DNA from: VEQN01 sp036405975
Lineage (GTDB): Bacteria > Patescibacteriota > Minisyncoccia > Phycocordibacterales > CAIZLB01
Reading direction: 5' to 3'
DNA length: 21,132 nucleotides
NCBI GenBank assembly: GCA_036405975.1
Contig: DASWWM010000019.1
Location: forward strand, 1-21,132
Part shown: in pieces, positions 1 to 6,469 of the stretch
How positions within the stretch are numbered: the stretch's first letter is position 1
Layout of the letters: each line of letters opens with the position of its first letter
The notes under the pieces: model-generated
Seen by the model: the letters and a program-made list of their open reading frames with translations, nothing else
What the model was told of the DNA's origin: nothing
The model's database searches: none
Position numbers and translations under genes: made by a program

Positions 1-1
1 C

Positions 2-217
2 CAGATGAGAGCTGACGGGAAACAGCCGCGGGCAGACGATAAGCCCGAGCTGATTGCTGATCGCCTGGATACGTATTTCCAGCACCAGCCCGAGATCATG
101 AGCGGAGCGGCACTTTTTGCGGATGTCATCGATATCGATGCAAGCAAGGAAGTCGCCGAGGTCACCGAAGACATCATCAAGGCGATTTCAGATTCGCCGG
201 CGTCTTCGATTGACTAG
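2..217 (+). CDS. adk: Adenylate kinase, C-terminal fragment (gene runs in from the left edge)
   Basis: The reading frame is open to the window edge, so this is the 3' end of a longer gene. The roughly 70 visible residues contain RADDKPELIADRL followed by a tyrosine-containing helix and an IDASKEV segment. This matches the end of adenylate kinase (ATP + AMP to 2 ADP, cytosolic), where an R-x-DD-x-PE-x-I-x-x-RL motif is followed by the last beta strand and helix. The conserved Arg and Asp-Asp after the LID domain are the basis for the call; the P-loop lies outside the window. A strong terminator follows 25 bases after the stop, so this is the last gene of its operon. The ATG at 5 is internal, not a start. 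Confidence 0.72.
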   Translation, partial: QMRADGKQPRADDKPELIADRLDTYFQHQPEIMSGAALFADVIDIDASKEVAEVTEDIIKAISDSPASSID

Positions 218-238
218 TTCCCACCCTCGGTTCAAACC

Positions 239-275
239 AAGCGCTCCCGACAGCAAAGTCGGGGGCGTTTTTTAT
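239..275 (+). terminator. Rho-independent terminator after adk
   Basis: A 10-bp stem (242-251 with 258-267, one G-U pair) with a 6-nt loop is followed by six T residues at 268-273. The position just after the adk stop fits transcription termination. Confidence 0.85.
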
Positions 276-393
276 TGCTTTATTTTCAACCCCAGGTGCA
301 GTAAAATAAGGCCTCTTGGAAATCTGGCCATAAATGCCCTTTCAAGGCGATACTTATCAGAATCATCGCGAAAAGCGAAAACCATTTACATAC

Positions 394-1938
394 ATGACCA
401 ATATCGACCCGAAGAAGCAATCAGTACTCATCGTCCTCGACGGCTGGGGCTATCGAGAAGACAGCACGGACAATGCCGTCCTCCAGGCAAAGACGCCTAA
501 CTTCGACGCATATTGGGCCAAATACCCTCATACCCTGCTTGAGGCCAGCGGTCTCGCGGTAGGACTTCCTGAGGGACAGATGGGAAATAGCGAAATCGGC
601 CATACGACGATCGGCGCAGGAAAGGCTATCGATACGGACCTCGTCCGAATCAAGAAGGCCATCAATTCTGGAGAATATGCCAAAAACCATGCCTTCACTG
701 CCCTCTTCGACCATGTGAAGCAAAACAATTCTGTTCTTCACGTACAGGGACTTCTTGGTGAAGGAGGCGTGCATAGCCACTCTGACCACCTCTTTGCATT
801 CATCAAGGCAGCCAAGGAAGCAGGCGTAAAGAAAGTCGCTATCCACGTCTTCACTGACGGGCGAGACACCGCTCCGCAGAGCGCGGGCCAGTATATGGAA
901 GATCTGGAAAAGCTTTTGCATGAGATCAATGACGAAACGCATATGTCATTCATCGCTACAGTATCCGGACGATTCTTCGCCATGGACCGAGACGATAACT
1001 GGGACCGACTCGAGAAAGTCGAGAAGGCAATGTTCGAATGCGAAGGAGGCGTCTGCGAGATCAAGCCTTCGGAGTTTGTGAAGTCACTGTATGCGAACGG
1101 AAAAGTCGATGAGCATCTTGAGCCGCATGTAGTTTCAGGAGCACATGGAAACGGCGCAAGAATCTCCGACAATGACGGCATCTTCTTCTTCAACTTCCGA
1201 GCCGACCGGGCACGAATGCTTTCAAAGCGAATTCTCGAGCGGGCAAAGGCGCAGAATCTCTGCTTTGTGACGCTTACGTCATATGGCTCAGAATATTCTC
1301 TTGAAGCCGGATGCCTCGTCGCATTCTCTCCAGCGTCGATCGAGACGACGCTGGCCAAGGAGCTGTCGGCAGCCGGCCTGACGCAGGCGCATATCGCCGA
1401 GACAGAAAAATTCCCTCATGCAACATACTTCCTGAACGGAGGCGTTGAGAAGCCATACGATGGCGAGAAGCACATTCTTTTGGCCAGCAGAAAGGACGTG
1501 CAGACGCATGACCTCGCTCCTGAAATGCGGGCCGAGGCCATTGCCGACAAGGCCATCGAAGAAATCAACGACGGCACGAATTTTATCTTCATCAACTTCG
1601 CCAATCCTGACATGGTCGGACATACGGCGAACGTTCCGGCGATCATTGCAGCGGTTGAGAAGGTAGACACCGAGCTTGGCCGAGTGATCAGCGCACTTGA
1701 GGCCCGAGGCGGGACGGCATTCATCACGGCGGACCATGGAAATGCAGAGCTCAATATTGACCCAGTTACCGGCGAAAAGCATACGGCACACACCATCAAC
1801 CCCGTTCCCGCCATCGTCACAGACGCATCAGTAACGCTGAAGCCAGCAGGAACGCTCGCGGACATCGCTCCGACCATGCTTGCCATCCACGGCATTAAGG
1901 CTCCCGTGCAGATGACAGGAACAAACCTCATTTCTTAA
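394..1938 (+). CDS. gpmI: 2,3-bisphosphoglycerate-independent phosphoglycerate mutase
   Basis: This enzyme interconverts 3- and 2-phosphoglycerate in glycolysis, using two divalent metal ions, usually Mn2+. The 514 residues from ATG 394 match the usual family length of about 510-515. Visible motifs are VLIVLDGWGY (metal-ligand Asp16), MGNSEIGH with the phosphorylated Ser66, GGVHSH-x-DH, HVFTDGRDT, and near the end NPDMVGHT and ITADHGNAE, which carry further metal ligands. An in-frame ATG at 334 would add 20 residues without family character, so 394 is preferred. No clear Shine-Dalgarno precedes 394. The 120-base gap after the adk terminator contains only a weak TAAAAT (302-307) as a promoter candidate. 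The gene stands alone and ends in a bidirectional terminator. Confidence 0.96.
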   Translation: MTNIDPKKQSVLIVLDGWGYREDSTDNAVLQAKTPNFDAYWAKYPHTLLEASGLAVGLPEGQMGNSEIGHTTIGAGKAIDTDLVRIKKAINSGEYAKNHAFTALFDHVKQNNSVLHVQGLLGEGGVHSHSDHLFAFIKAAKEAGVKKVAIHVFTDGRDTAPQSAGQYMEDLEKLLHEINDETHMSFIATVSGRFFAMDRDDNWDRLEKVEKAMFECEGGVCEIKPSEFVKSLYANGKVDEHLEPHVVSGAHGNGARISDNDGIFFFNFRADRARMLSKRILERAKAQNLCFVTLTSYGSEYSLEAGCLVAFSPASIETTLAKELSAAGLTQAHIAETEKFPHATYFLNGGVEKPYDGEKHILLASRKDVQTHDLAPEMRAEAIADKAIEEINDGTNFIFINFANPDMVGHTANVPAIIAAVEKVDTELGRVISALEARGGTAFITADHGNAELNIDPVTGEKHTAHTINPVPAIVTDASVTLKPAGTLADIAPTMLAIHGIKAPVQMTGTNLIS

Positions 1939-1996
1939 GATCCGCTGCATGCGTTGGATTCGCACGCCAAAGCGTTTGACGTTTTTCTGAAATAAA

Positions 1997-2048
1997 AAAG
2001 AGCCTCACCTTTTGCTTTCGCAAATAAGTGAGGCTTTTGTTTTTTTCA
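1997..2048. terminator. Bidirectional terminator between gpmI and the 2059 gene
   Basis: Outer stem 2001-2008 with 2028-2035 and inner hairpin 2011-2015 with 2020-2024. On the plus strand it is followed by a T-rich tail (2035-2046), on the minus strand by CTTTTTTATTT (rc of 1990-2000). It therefore serves gpmI and the convergent hypothetical gene. Confidence 0.85.
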
Positions 2049-2058
2049 GACAGGGTGA

Positions 2059-2394
2059 TTAGTCCATGTCCCAGTGCCAATACACAACACCGTCTTTAAG
2101 GGTTTCTTGATGGGCATTACCGCCGTCACTGGCACCGTGAGGCCGAATATGGCGAGCGCCTCCGTGGCTCTGGAGAAGAGAGCCATCATGAGAAAGCTGC
2201 AATCCGGCATTCCGATGTACTGCGATGACTGCCCAGAGATCATCCTCCTCAATAGGAGTCTCGCTGACAGGCGCCTGATAGCGTCCCAGCACGAGGCTCC
2301 AGTCTCCAGGAGACTGGACTGCCCGAGAAAGAAGTCCGGAGGCTCCCTTTTCCGATTTATCCGCAAGCAAGGCCTGCGCTTCTTGTTTTTTCAT
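2059..2394 (-). CDS. Hypothetical 111-residue protein
   Basis: I do not recognise a family. The protein starts with a short charged helix (MKKQEAQALLADKSEK), has an acidic patch (PIEEDD) in the middle, is rich in His and Gly in its second half, and ends DGVVYWHWDMD. There is no membrane segment or signal peptide. It is judged real because a near-consensus promoter lies upstream (2518-2546), a bidirectional terminator lies immediately downstream, and the ATG at 2394 is the first possible start in frame after a stop. The predicted leader is about 115 nt and holds an imperfect TGGCA/TGCCA hairpin. No Shine-Dalgarno is evident. Confidence 0.62.
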   Translation of the reverse strand: MKKQEAQALLADKSEKGASGLLSRAVQSPGDWSLVLGRYQAPVSETPIEEDDLWAVIAVHRNAGLQLSHDGSLLQSHGGARHIRPHGASDGGNAHQETLKDGVVYWHWDMD

Positions 2395-2517
2395 GATAAC
2401 TGATGTTCGAGGTTGAGTTTTGGTGAGAAAAGCTTCGATCCGCTTGGCACATGCCAGCAGTCGATCAAGGCCTTTCTTCCGAACTCAATGCTGATTCAAC
2501 AGTTATTTTCTAATGAA

Positions 2518-2546
2518 ATAGTAGCACATTTATATAGATAAGTCAA
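2518..2546 (-). promoter_or_regulatory. Promoter for the 2059-2394 gene
   Basis: On the minus strand TTGACT (2541-2546) is 17 nt from TACTAT (2518-2523), with TG one base before the -10 box (extended -10). The start is predicted near 2511. Confidence 0.72.
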
Positions 2547-2575
2547 TTCATAGACGACTCCTTCCCTGCTATATT
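2547..2575 (+). promoter_or_regulatory. Promoter for the 2618 gene
   Basis: TTCATA (2547-2552), 17-nt spacer, TATATT (2570-2575) preceded by TGC (extended -10). The -35 box directly adjoins the -35 box of the divergent promoter. Confidence 0.55.
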
Positions 2576-2617
2576 TTTCACAGAAACAGAACCTCAAAAA
2601 AAACAATCTGCATTGGA

Positions 2618-3379
2618 ATGAAACGAAAACCTAACCCTCTCAAGGGAACGGTCAGCCGTTTCCTTTCATCAGGCAGCCAGAAATGGTCCCGCCACAAAAA
2701 GAAATGCGAACGTTTGGGCCTCAACCCTGAAGATGTTCCAGTAAATACAGGCTGCAAGCGGAGATCAAGGGCCAAGAAGCCAAGGGAAAGTGATTTTGTC
2801 AGATTCATGAACAGCATCCAAACCCGAGGTCCTGACCGGCCCGGAACGGTTTATGAAAGATGGACCAAGTCAATTCGAGCGACGCTCGAGACGGAAGGCG
2901 TCTGGCCCACAGGCACGGATGACTGGAATCTGGACGTAGTTGCCAGATACTTCCAAGAACTTCAAAAGGAACTTAGAGCATCTGCCATGAAGGTGAGGCA
3001 CGCAAAGGATCGATGCAAACGCAGACCCGACGCTCCCATACACTGGATCATACACCTGCTGCTTGACGGGTCTTACAGAAAGAAAAAAGCGGCTTCGCTC
3101 AGAGAATCGGCCGATGAAGTACACAGCCTGAGACGATCGTTCGGAGCAATATACAAGGACATTCGTGCAAGGCTGATGAGGAGAAAAAGGATGATCTGCA
3201 TGGACTATGTATACCACTGGACTCCGGAAAAGATATACCTTAACTGGTATCCGAAAGAAAAGGGCGTGAGGATCCAATGGCAATACATGTATGTGCCGAC
3301 CTTGAAAAGGTTTGCAGAAAAAGAAGTGCCTCTCCGGATAACTCCGTTCGAGATATGCAAAGCCGATGAATCGGATTGA
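2618..3379 (+). CDS. Hypothetical basic 253-residue protein
   Basis: No family is recognised. The protein is strongly basic, with Lys/Arg clusters near residues 2-30 and 48-55 and in the middle, which would suit nucleic-acid binding; this is only an inference from charge. It contains many Trp and Tyr residues (for example YHWTPEKIYLNWYPKEKG near residues 199-216) and no membrane segment. ATG 2618 follows a plausible extended -10 promoter by about 40 nt, with no convincing Shine-Dalgarno. A perfect hairpin terminator follows 11 bases after the stop, making it a single-gene unit. It is divergent from the 111-residue gene and shares its intergenic region. Confidence 0.72.
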   Translation: MKRKPNPLKGTVSRFLSSGSQKWSRHKKKCERLGLNPEDVPVNTGCKRRSRAKKPRESDFVRFMNSIQTRGPDRPGTVYERWTKSIRATLETEGVWPTGTDDWNLDVVARYFQELQKELRASAMKVRHAKDRCKRRPDAPIHWIIHLLLDGSYRKKKAASLRESADEVHSLRRSFGAIYKDIRARLMRRKRMICMDYVYHWTPEKIYLNWYPKEKGVRIQWQYMYVPTLKRFAEKEVPLRITPFEICKADESD

Positions 3380-3390
3380 TGCAAAGAATT

Positions 3391-3425
3391 AGGCCCGGCA
3401 ACATGAATGTTGCCGGGCCTTTTTA
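3391..3425 (+). terminator. Terminator after the 2618 gene
   Basis: A perfect 12-bp stem (3391-3402 with 3409-3420) with a 6-nt loop, followed by TTTTAATT. It may also stop the converging minus-strand gene at 3447, although the minus-strand T tract is poor. Confidence 0.88.
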
Positions 3426-3446
3426 ATTAAACTCTTTGCGCCCAGA

Positions 3447-3677
3447 TCAGACAGGGCGGACATAGATGACTCCCGAATCTGGTTCATCTCCAAAATCGGG
3501 TAATGGCCTGCCGTGGAGCGAAGCCGGAACAGGGACCCATTCACGCCGATGGTTGCAGGAGAAAAAATCACCCTCCCGTAATGTATTAGTTGAGCGAATT
3601 CTCACGCCCCGAAGGAGAAGATCGCAATTAGATTGGTGCCCAAAAGTCTGCACCCGACTCGCTGGTTCAGTATTCAT
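3447..3677 (-). CDS. Hypothetical 76-residue protein
   Basis: A small soluble protein of unknown function. Its last 30 residues are rich in Pro, Gly and Asp (PASLHGRPLPDFGDEPDSG, then VIYVRPV), with no membrane segment. The main evidence that it is a gene is the promoter 18 bases upstream (TTGACC, 17 nt, TATAAC with TG extension). The predicted RNA would start only about 11 nt before the ATG, and no Shine-Dalgarno is visible. A plus-strand frame overlaps the same bases (3466-3714) but lacks an equally good promoter and ends before the orphan terminator, so it is treated as a shadow. Confidence 0.5.
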   Translation of the reverse strand: MNTEPASRVQTFGHQSNCDLLLRGVRIRSTNTLREGDFFSCNHRREWVPVPASLHGRPLPDFGDEPDSGVIYVRPV

Positions 3678-3694
3678 AAAAGATCGTTTTGCAG

Positions 3695-3723
3695 GTTATA
3701 TCACTGACCGATGAGTAGGTCAA
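3695..3723 (-). promoter_or_regulatory. Promoter for the 3447-3677 gene
   Basis: On the minus strand TTGACC (3718-3723), 17-nt spacer, TATAAC (3695-3700), with TG one base before the -10 box. This is one of the best promoter matches in the window. Confidence 0.7.
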
Positions 3724-3736
3724 AGAAAAGGGAGGG

Positions 3737-3767
3737 GTCGCTGCCAAGATTTGGCGCTTTTTTTGGA
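3737..3767 (+). terminator. Orphan plus-strand terminator-like hairpin
   Basis: GCTGCCAA and TTTGGCGC form a stem with one bulge, followed by seven T residues (3758-3764). No plus-strand gene ends here, since the 2618 gene already has its own terminator at 3391. It may end a short RNA or block readthrough toward uvrB. Confidence 0.55.
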
Positions 3768-3787
3768 CATAACAATATTGTTATGTC
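3766..3787. repeat. 22-bp perfect palindrome
   Basis: GACATAACAAT is followed directly by its exact reverse complement. It is AT-rich with no T tract on either side of the right polarity, so it looks like a protein-binding site rather than a terminator. It lies between the uvrB 3' end and the promoter at 3695-3723. Confidence 0.8.
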
Positions 3788-3841
3788 AGGAACTAGATAC
3801 AAAATCCCAGCCAGAAGCATTTCCTTTTTGCTACCGACAGA

Positions 3842-6049
3842 TTACTGAAAACTCTGCCGCTTGGCACGGATGCCCTTTGTCGCATCCTTCTCGGCCTTTT
3901 TCGCCTTCTTATCGCTCTTTTCGAGTCGCGCCTTGAGTTCGAGTACCTCGTCGCGGAGAATGGCAGCTGTCTCGAAGTCGAGAACCTTAACAGCTTCGGC
4001 CATTTGCTCTTCTTTCTGCCTGATAAATTTCTTAGGGTCCTTATTGAAATCTGCGGCGTCCAAGACAAGCATATTCTTCACGGTCTTTTGATGCTCGCTT
4101 AATATCTGCTCTGTGATGTCATGAATCTTCTTGGCAATAGTCTTCGGCGTAATGCCATGCTCCTTATTGTATGCAAGCTGAATCTCTCGCCTTCGATTCG
4201 TCTCATTGATAGCCCGCTCGAGTGAGCCGGTCATCTGGTCCGCATAGAGAATCACCTTTCCGTCAACGTTTCGAGCGGCTCGCCCGATAGTCTGGATAAG
4301 CGCCGTTTCGGATCGAAGGAAGCCTTCCTTGTCGGCATCAAGAATACCAATGAGCGAAACCTCAGGAAGGTCGAGCCCTTCTCGAAGCAGGTTTACTCCA
4401 ACGAGCACGTCGAATGTTCCCTTTCGGAAATCCGTCAGGATTTTGATTCGATCGAGCGTCTCGACATCGCTGTGGACATAGTTCGTCTTAATTCCCCGCT
4501 CCTTGAGGTACTCAGTAAGGTCCTCAGCCATTTTCTTAGTCAATGTCGTTGCGATAGCTCGCTGGTCTTTCTTGATGACCGCTTCGGCCTCTTCGATGAA
4601 GTCAAAAATCTGTCCAACATATCCGTCCTTTTCCTGCTTGAGCGAAGTTACCGGCTTCACTACGAGCACCGGATCGATCAGTCCGGTTGGTCGGATAATC
4701 TGCTCGGCAACATTTTCGCTGTGCTCGACTTCGAACTTTCCAGGAGTCGCGGAAGTAAATACGACCTGCCCAACCCGTTCTTCGAACTCATTGAACTTAA
4801 GCGGTCGGTTATCAGCAGCTGAAGGAAGCCTGAAGCCGTGATCGATAAGATTCTTCTTTCGAGCCTGGTCACCTGCAAACATTCCGCCGATCTGCGGGAT
4901 GCTCACATGCGACTCGTCGATGACCGTCAGGAAGTCCGGCACACGCTTAGTGACCTCCTTACCCGTCTTTTGATCCTTAACCACCACTTCCTTATGCGGG
5001 AAATACGAAAGCAGGGTATCAGGCGCTTCGCCAGGCATCTTTCCAGAGAAATGCCTTGAATAGTTCTCAATACCGCTGCAATAGCCGATTTCCTTGATCA
5101 ACGCCAAGTCATATACAGTTCGTCTTTTGATACGCTCAGCCTCAAGAATTTTTCCTTCCTCATTGAACTTCTTAAGCTGCTCTTCGAGTTCATGCTTGAT
5201 GTCCACTACCGCTCGTTCTCGCTCATCTTCAGGCGTAATGAAATGCTTTGCCGGGAATAGGAAGAATGCATCGAGTTCTCCCTCTATCACTCGCGTTATC
5301 TCATTGATCACATAAATAGTATCGATCACGCTCATCGGTCCAGAACCTGCGAATACAAGTCGGTAGATAACCCGCTCATTGATTGGCATAACTTCGAGAG
5401 AGTTTCCAACTGCTCGGAATGAGCCAGGCGTCAGATCAGCCATGGTTCGAGTGAATTGCATCGCTATGAGCTTTCGCATGAGCTCGGCCCGGTCTTCCTT
5501 TTGGCCTTTGACCATCTTCAGATTCACCTTTTCATATTCTTCAGGCGAACCCAAACCGTAGATGCACGATACTGAAGCGACTATGATCACGTCTTTTCGC
5601 GTCAAAAGTGCCTGCGTTGAAGCATGCCTCAACCGGTCGATTTCCTCGTTAATCTGGGCCTCCTTCTCAATGAAAGTGTCCGAATGCGCGATATACGCTT
5701 CCGGCTGATAGTAGTCGTAGTACGAAACGAAGTAATGGACGGCATTGTTCGGGAAGAACTCTCGGTACTCCTGAGCAAGCTGCGCAGCAAGCGTCTTGTT
5801 ATGGGCAATGACAAGCGTTGGCTTTCCAACCTGAGCAATAATGTTGGCGGCCGTATAGGTCTTTCCGGAACCAGTAACACCGAGAAGCGTCTGGTACTTG
5901 TGACCCTCATGAATGCCGTCTACGAGCTTTTTAATGGCCTGTGGCTGGTCTCCAGCGGGCTTGTACTGGGTATTCAATGCAAAAACGCCCTTGTCTGCTG
6001 CAATGGCCTCCTTGCCTTCCCCCTTCTTTGACTGAGAGTTCTTAGGCAT
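3842..6049 (-). CDS. uvrB: Excinuclease ABC subunit B
   Basis: UvrB is the damage-verifying helicase-like subunit of nucleotide excision repair; it receives lesions from UvrA and recruits UvrC. Counting from ATG 6049 (735 aa): Walker A GVTGSGKT at about 57-64, the beta-hairpin region SYYDYYQPEAYI that inserts into the duplex at about 109-120, the DESH helicase motif, LVGVNLLREGLD and QTIGRAARN, and a UVR domain (QMAEAVKVLDFETAAILRDE) near the C-terminus that binds UvrC. The family usually has 660-690 residues; the excess is a charged N-terminal extension of about 25 residues and a Lys-rich C-terminal tail. TTG 6055 is an alternative start; AAGGAAGAG lies 9 nt before TTG and 15 before ATG. No uvrA is nearby. 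Confidence 0.97.
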   Translation of the reverse strand: MPKNSQSKKGEGKEAIAADKGVFALNTQYKPAGDQPQAIKKLVDGIHEGHKYQTLLGVTGSGKTYTAANIIAQVGKPTLVIAHNKTLAAQLAQEYREFFPNNAVHYFVSYYDYYQPEAYIAHSDTFIEKEAQINEEIDRLRHASTQALLTRKDVIIVASVSCIYGLGSPEEYEKVNLKMVKGQKEDRAELMRKLIAMQFTRTMADLTPGSFRAVGNSLEVMPINERVIYRLVFAGSGPMSVIDTIYVINEITRVIEGELDAFFLFPAKHFITPEDERERAVVDIKHELEEQLKKFNEEGKILEAERIKRRTVYDLALIKEIGYCSGIENYSRHFSGKMPGEAPDTLLSYFPHKEVVVKDQKTGKEVTKRVPDFLTVIDESHVSIPQIGGMFAGDQARKKNLIDHGFRLPSAADNRPLKFNEFEERVGQVVFTSATPGKFEVEHSENVAEQIIRPTGLIDPVLVVKPVTSLKQEKDGYVGQIFDFIEEAEAVIKKDQRAIATTLTKKMAEDLTEYLKERGIKTNYVHSDVETLDRIKILTDFRKGTFDVLVGVNLLREGLDLPEVSLIGILDADKEGFLRSETALIQTIGRAARNVDGKVILYADQMTGSLERAINETNRRREIQLAYNKEHGITPKTIAKKIHDITEQILSEHQKTVKNMLVLDAADFNKDPKKFIRQKEEQMAEAVKVLDFETAAILRDEVLELKARLEKSDKKAKKAEKDATKGIRAKRQSFQ

Positions 6050-6119
6050 ATCCAAGCAATAATACTCTTCCTTTGGGGAAAACTCAAATGAGCCTTATTT
6101 TCTTGAACTTTATTTGAGC

Positions 6120-6149
6120 ATTACATCATGTCTACCAGCTAGACTGCAA
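6120..6149 (-). promoter_or_regulatory. Candidate uvrB promoter
   Basis: On the minus strand TTGCAG (6144-6149), 18-nt spacer, TGTAAT (6120-6125) with a TG extension. The predicted leader is about 60 nt. No SOS-type box was recognised. Confidence 0.45.
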
Positions 6150-6168
6150 AATGCATCAGAGATAACAT
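6140..6168 (+). promoter_or_regulatory. Candidate promoter for the 6176 gene (leaderless arrangement)
   Basis: TAGACT (6140-6145), 17-nt spacer, TAACAT (6163-6168), then 7 nt to the ATG at 6176. Both boxes match consensus at four of six positions. The spacing places the RNA start at or next to the ATG. Confidence 0.42.
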
Positions 6169-6175
6169 TTGAAAT

Positions 6176-6469
6176 ATGGATACGAACAATGCAATCATTT
6201 ACGCAGGCGTAGATAAAGACGAGCCGCTCACGAGAGGCTTTGCTTACGAGAATTTCGCGACTCGGGAATTTCTTCTGAACGATTATACAAAAATCATTGG
6301 CGACATCATGGATTCAAAGATCGAAAGAAGGATATCGCCTCTTGAAGAGAAGCTCGACAGGCACATAGCAAAACTCGACAAGGATCTCGAAGAGTTAAAA
6401 GAAATGAACAGGGATTCAAAAAGGAGGATTGCTACGCTCGAAAGAGAGGTATTTGGTTATGCTTCTTAG
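6176..6469 (+). CDS. Small coiled-coil protein, 97 residues
   Basis: Family not recognised. The N-terminal 40 residues are mixed (MDTNNAIIYAGVDKDEPLTR at the start). From about residue 45 to 92 the sequence is a charged heptad-like helix (KIERRISPLEEKLDRHIAKL and onward), so a parallel coiled coil and oligomerisation are likely. There is no membrane segment. The ATG sits 7 nt after a possible -10 box and there is no Shine-Dalgarno. It is divergent from uvrB, and its stop overlaps the tgt stop on the other strand (TTAG at 6466-6469), so the two genes converge with a 4-base overlap. It was called real because of this tight packing and the coherent helix pattern. Confidence 0.78.
   Translation: MDTNNAIIYAGVDKDEPLTRGFAYENFATREFLLNDYTKIIGDIMDSKIERRISPLEEKLDRHIAKLDKDLEELKEMNRDSKRRIATLEREVFGYAS

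Noticed and set aside
3466..3714. Plus-strand frame of 82 residues opposite the 76-residue gene
   Set aside because: Only a weak promoter candidate lies in the region, and it is downstream of the start; the minus-strand frame has a near-consensus promoter.
6056..6175. LexA/SOS box upstream of uvrB
   Set aside because: No CGAAC-N4-GTTCG or CTGT-N8-ACAG match was seen; only a loose CTCAAAT/ATTTGAG inverted repeat is present.
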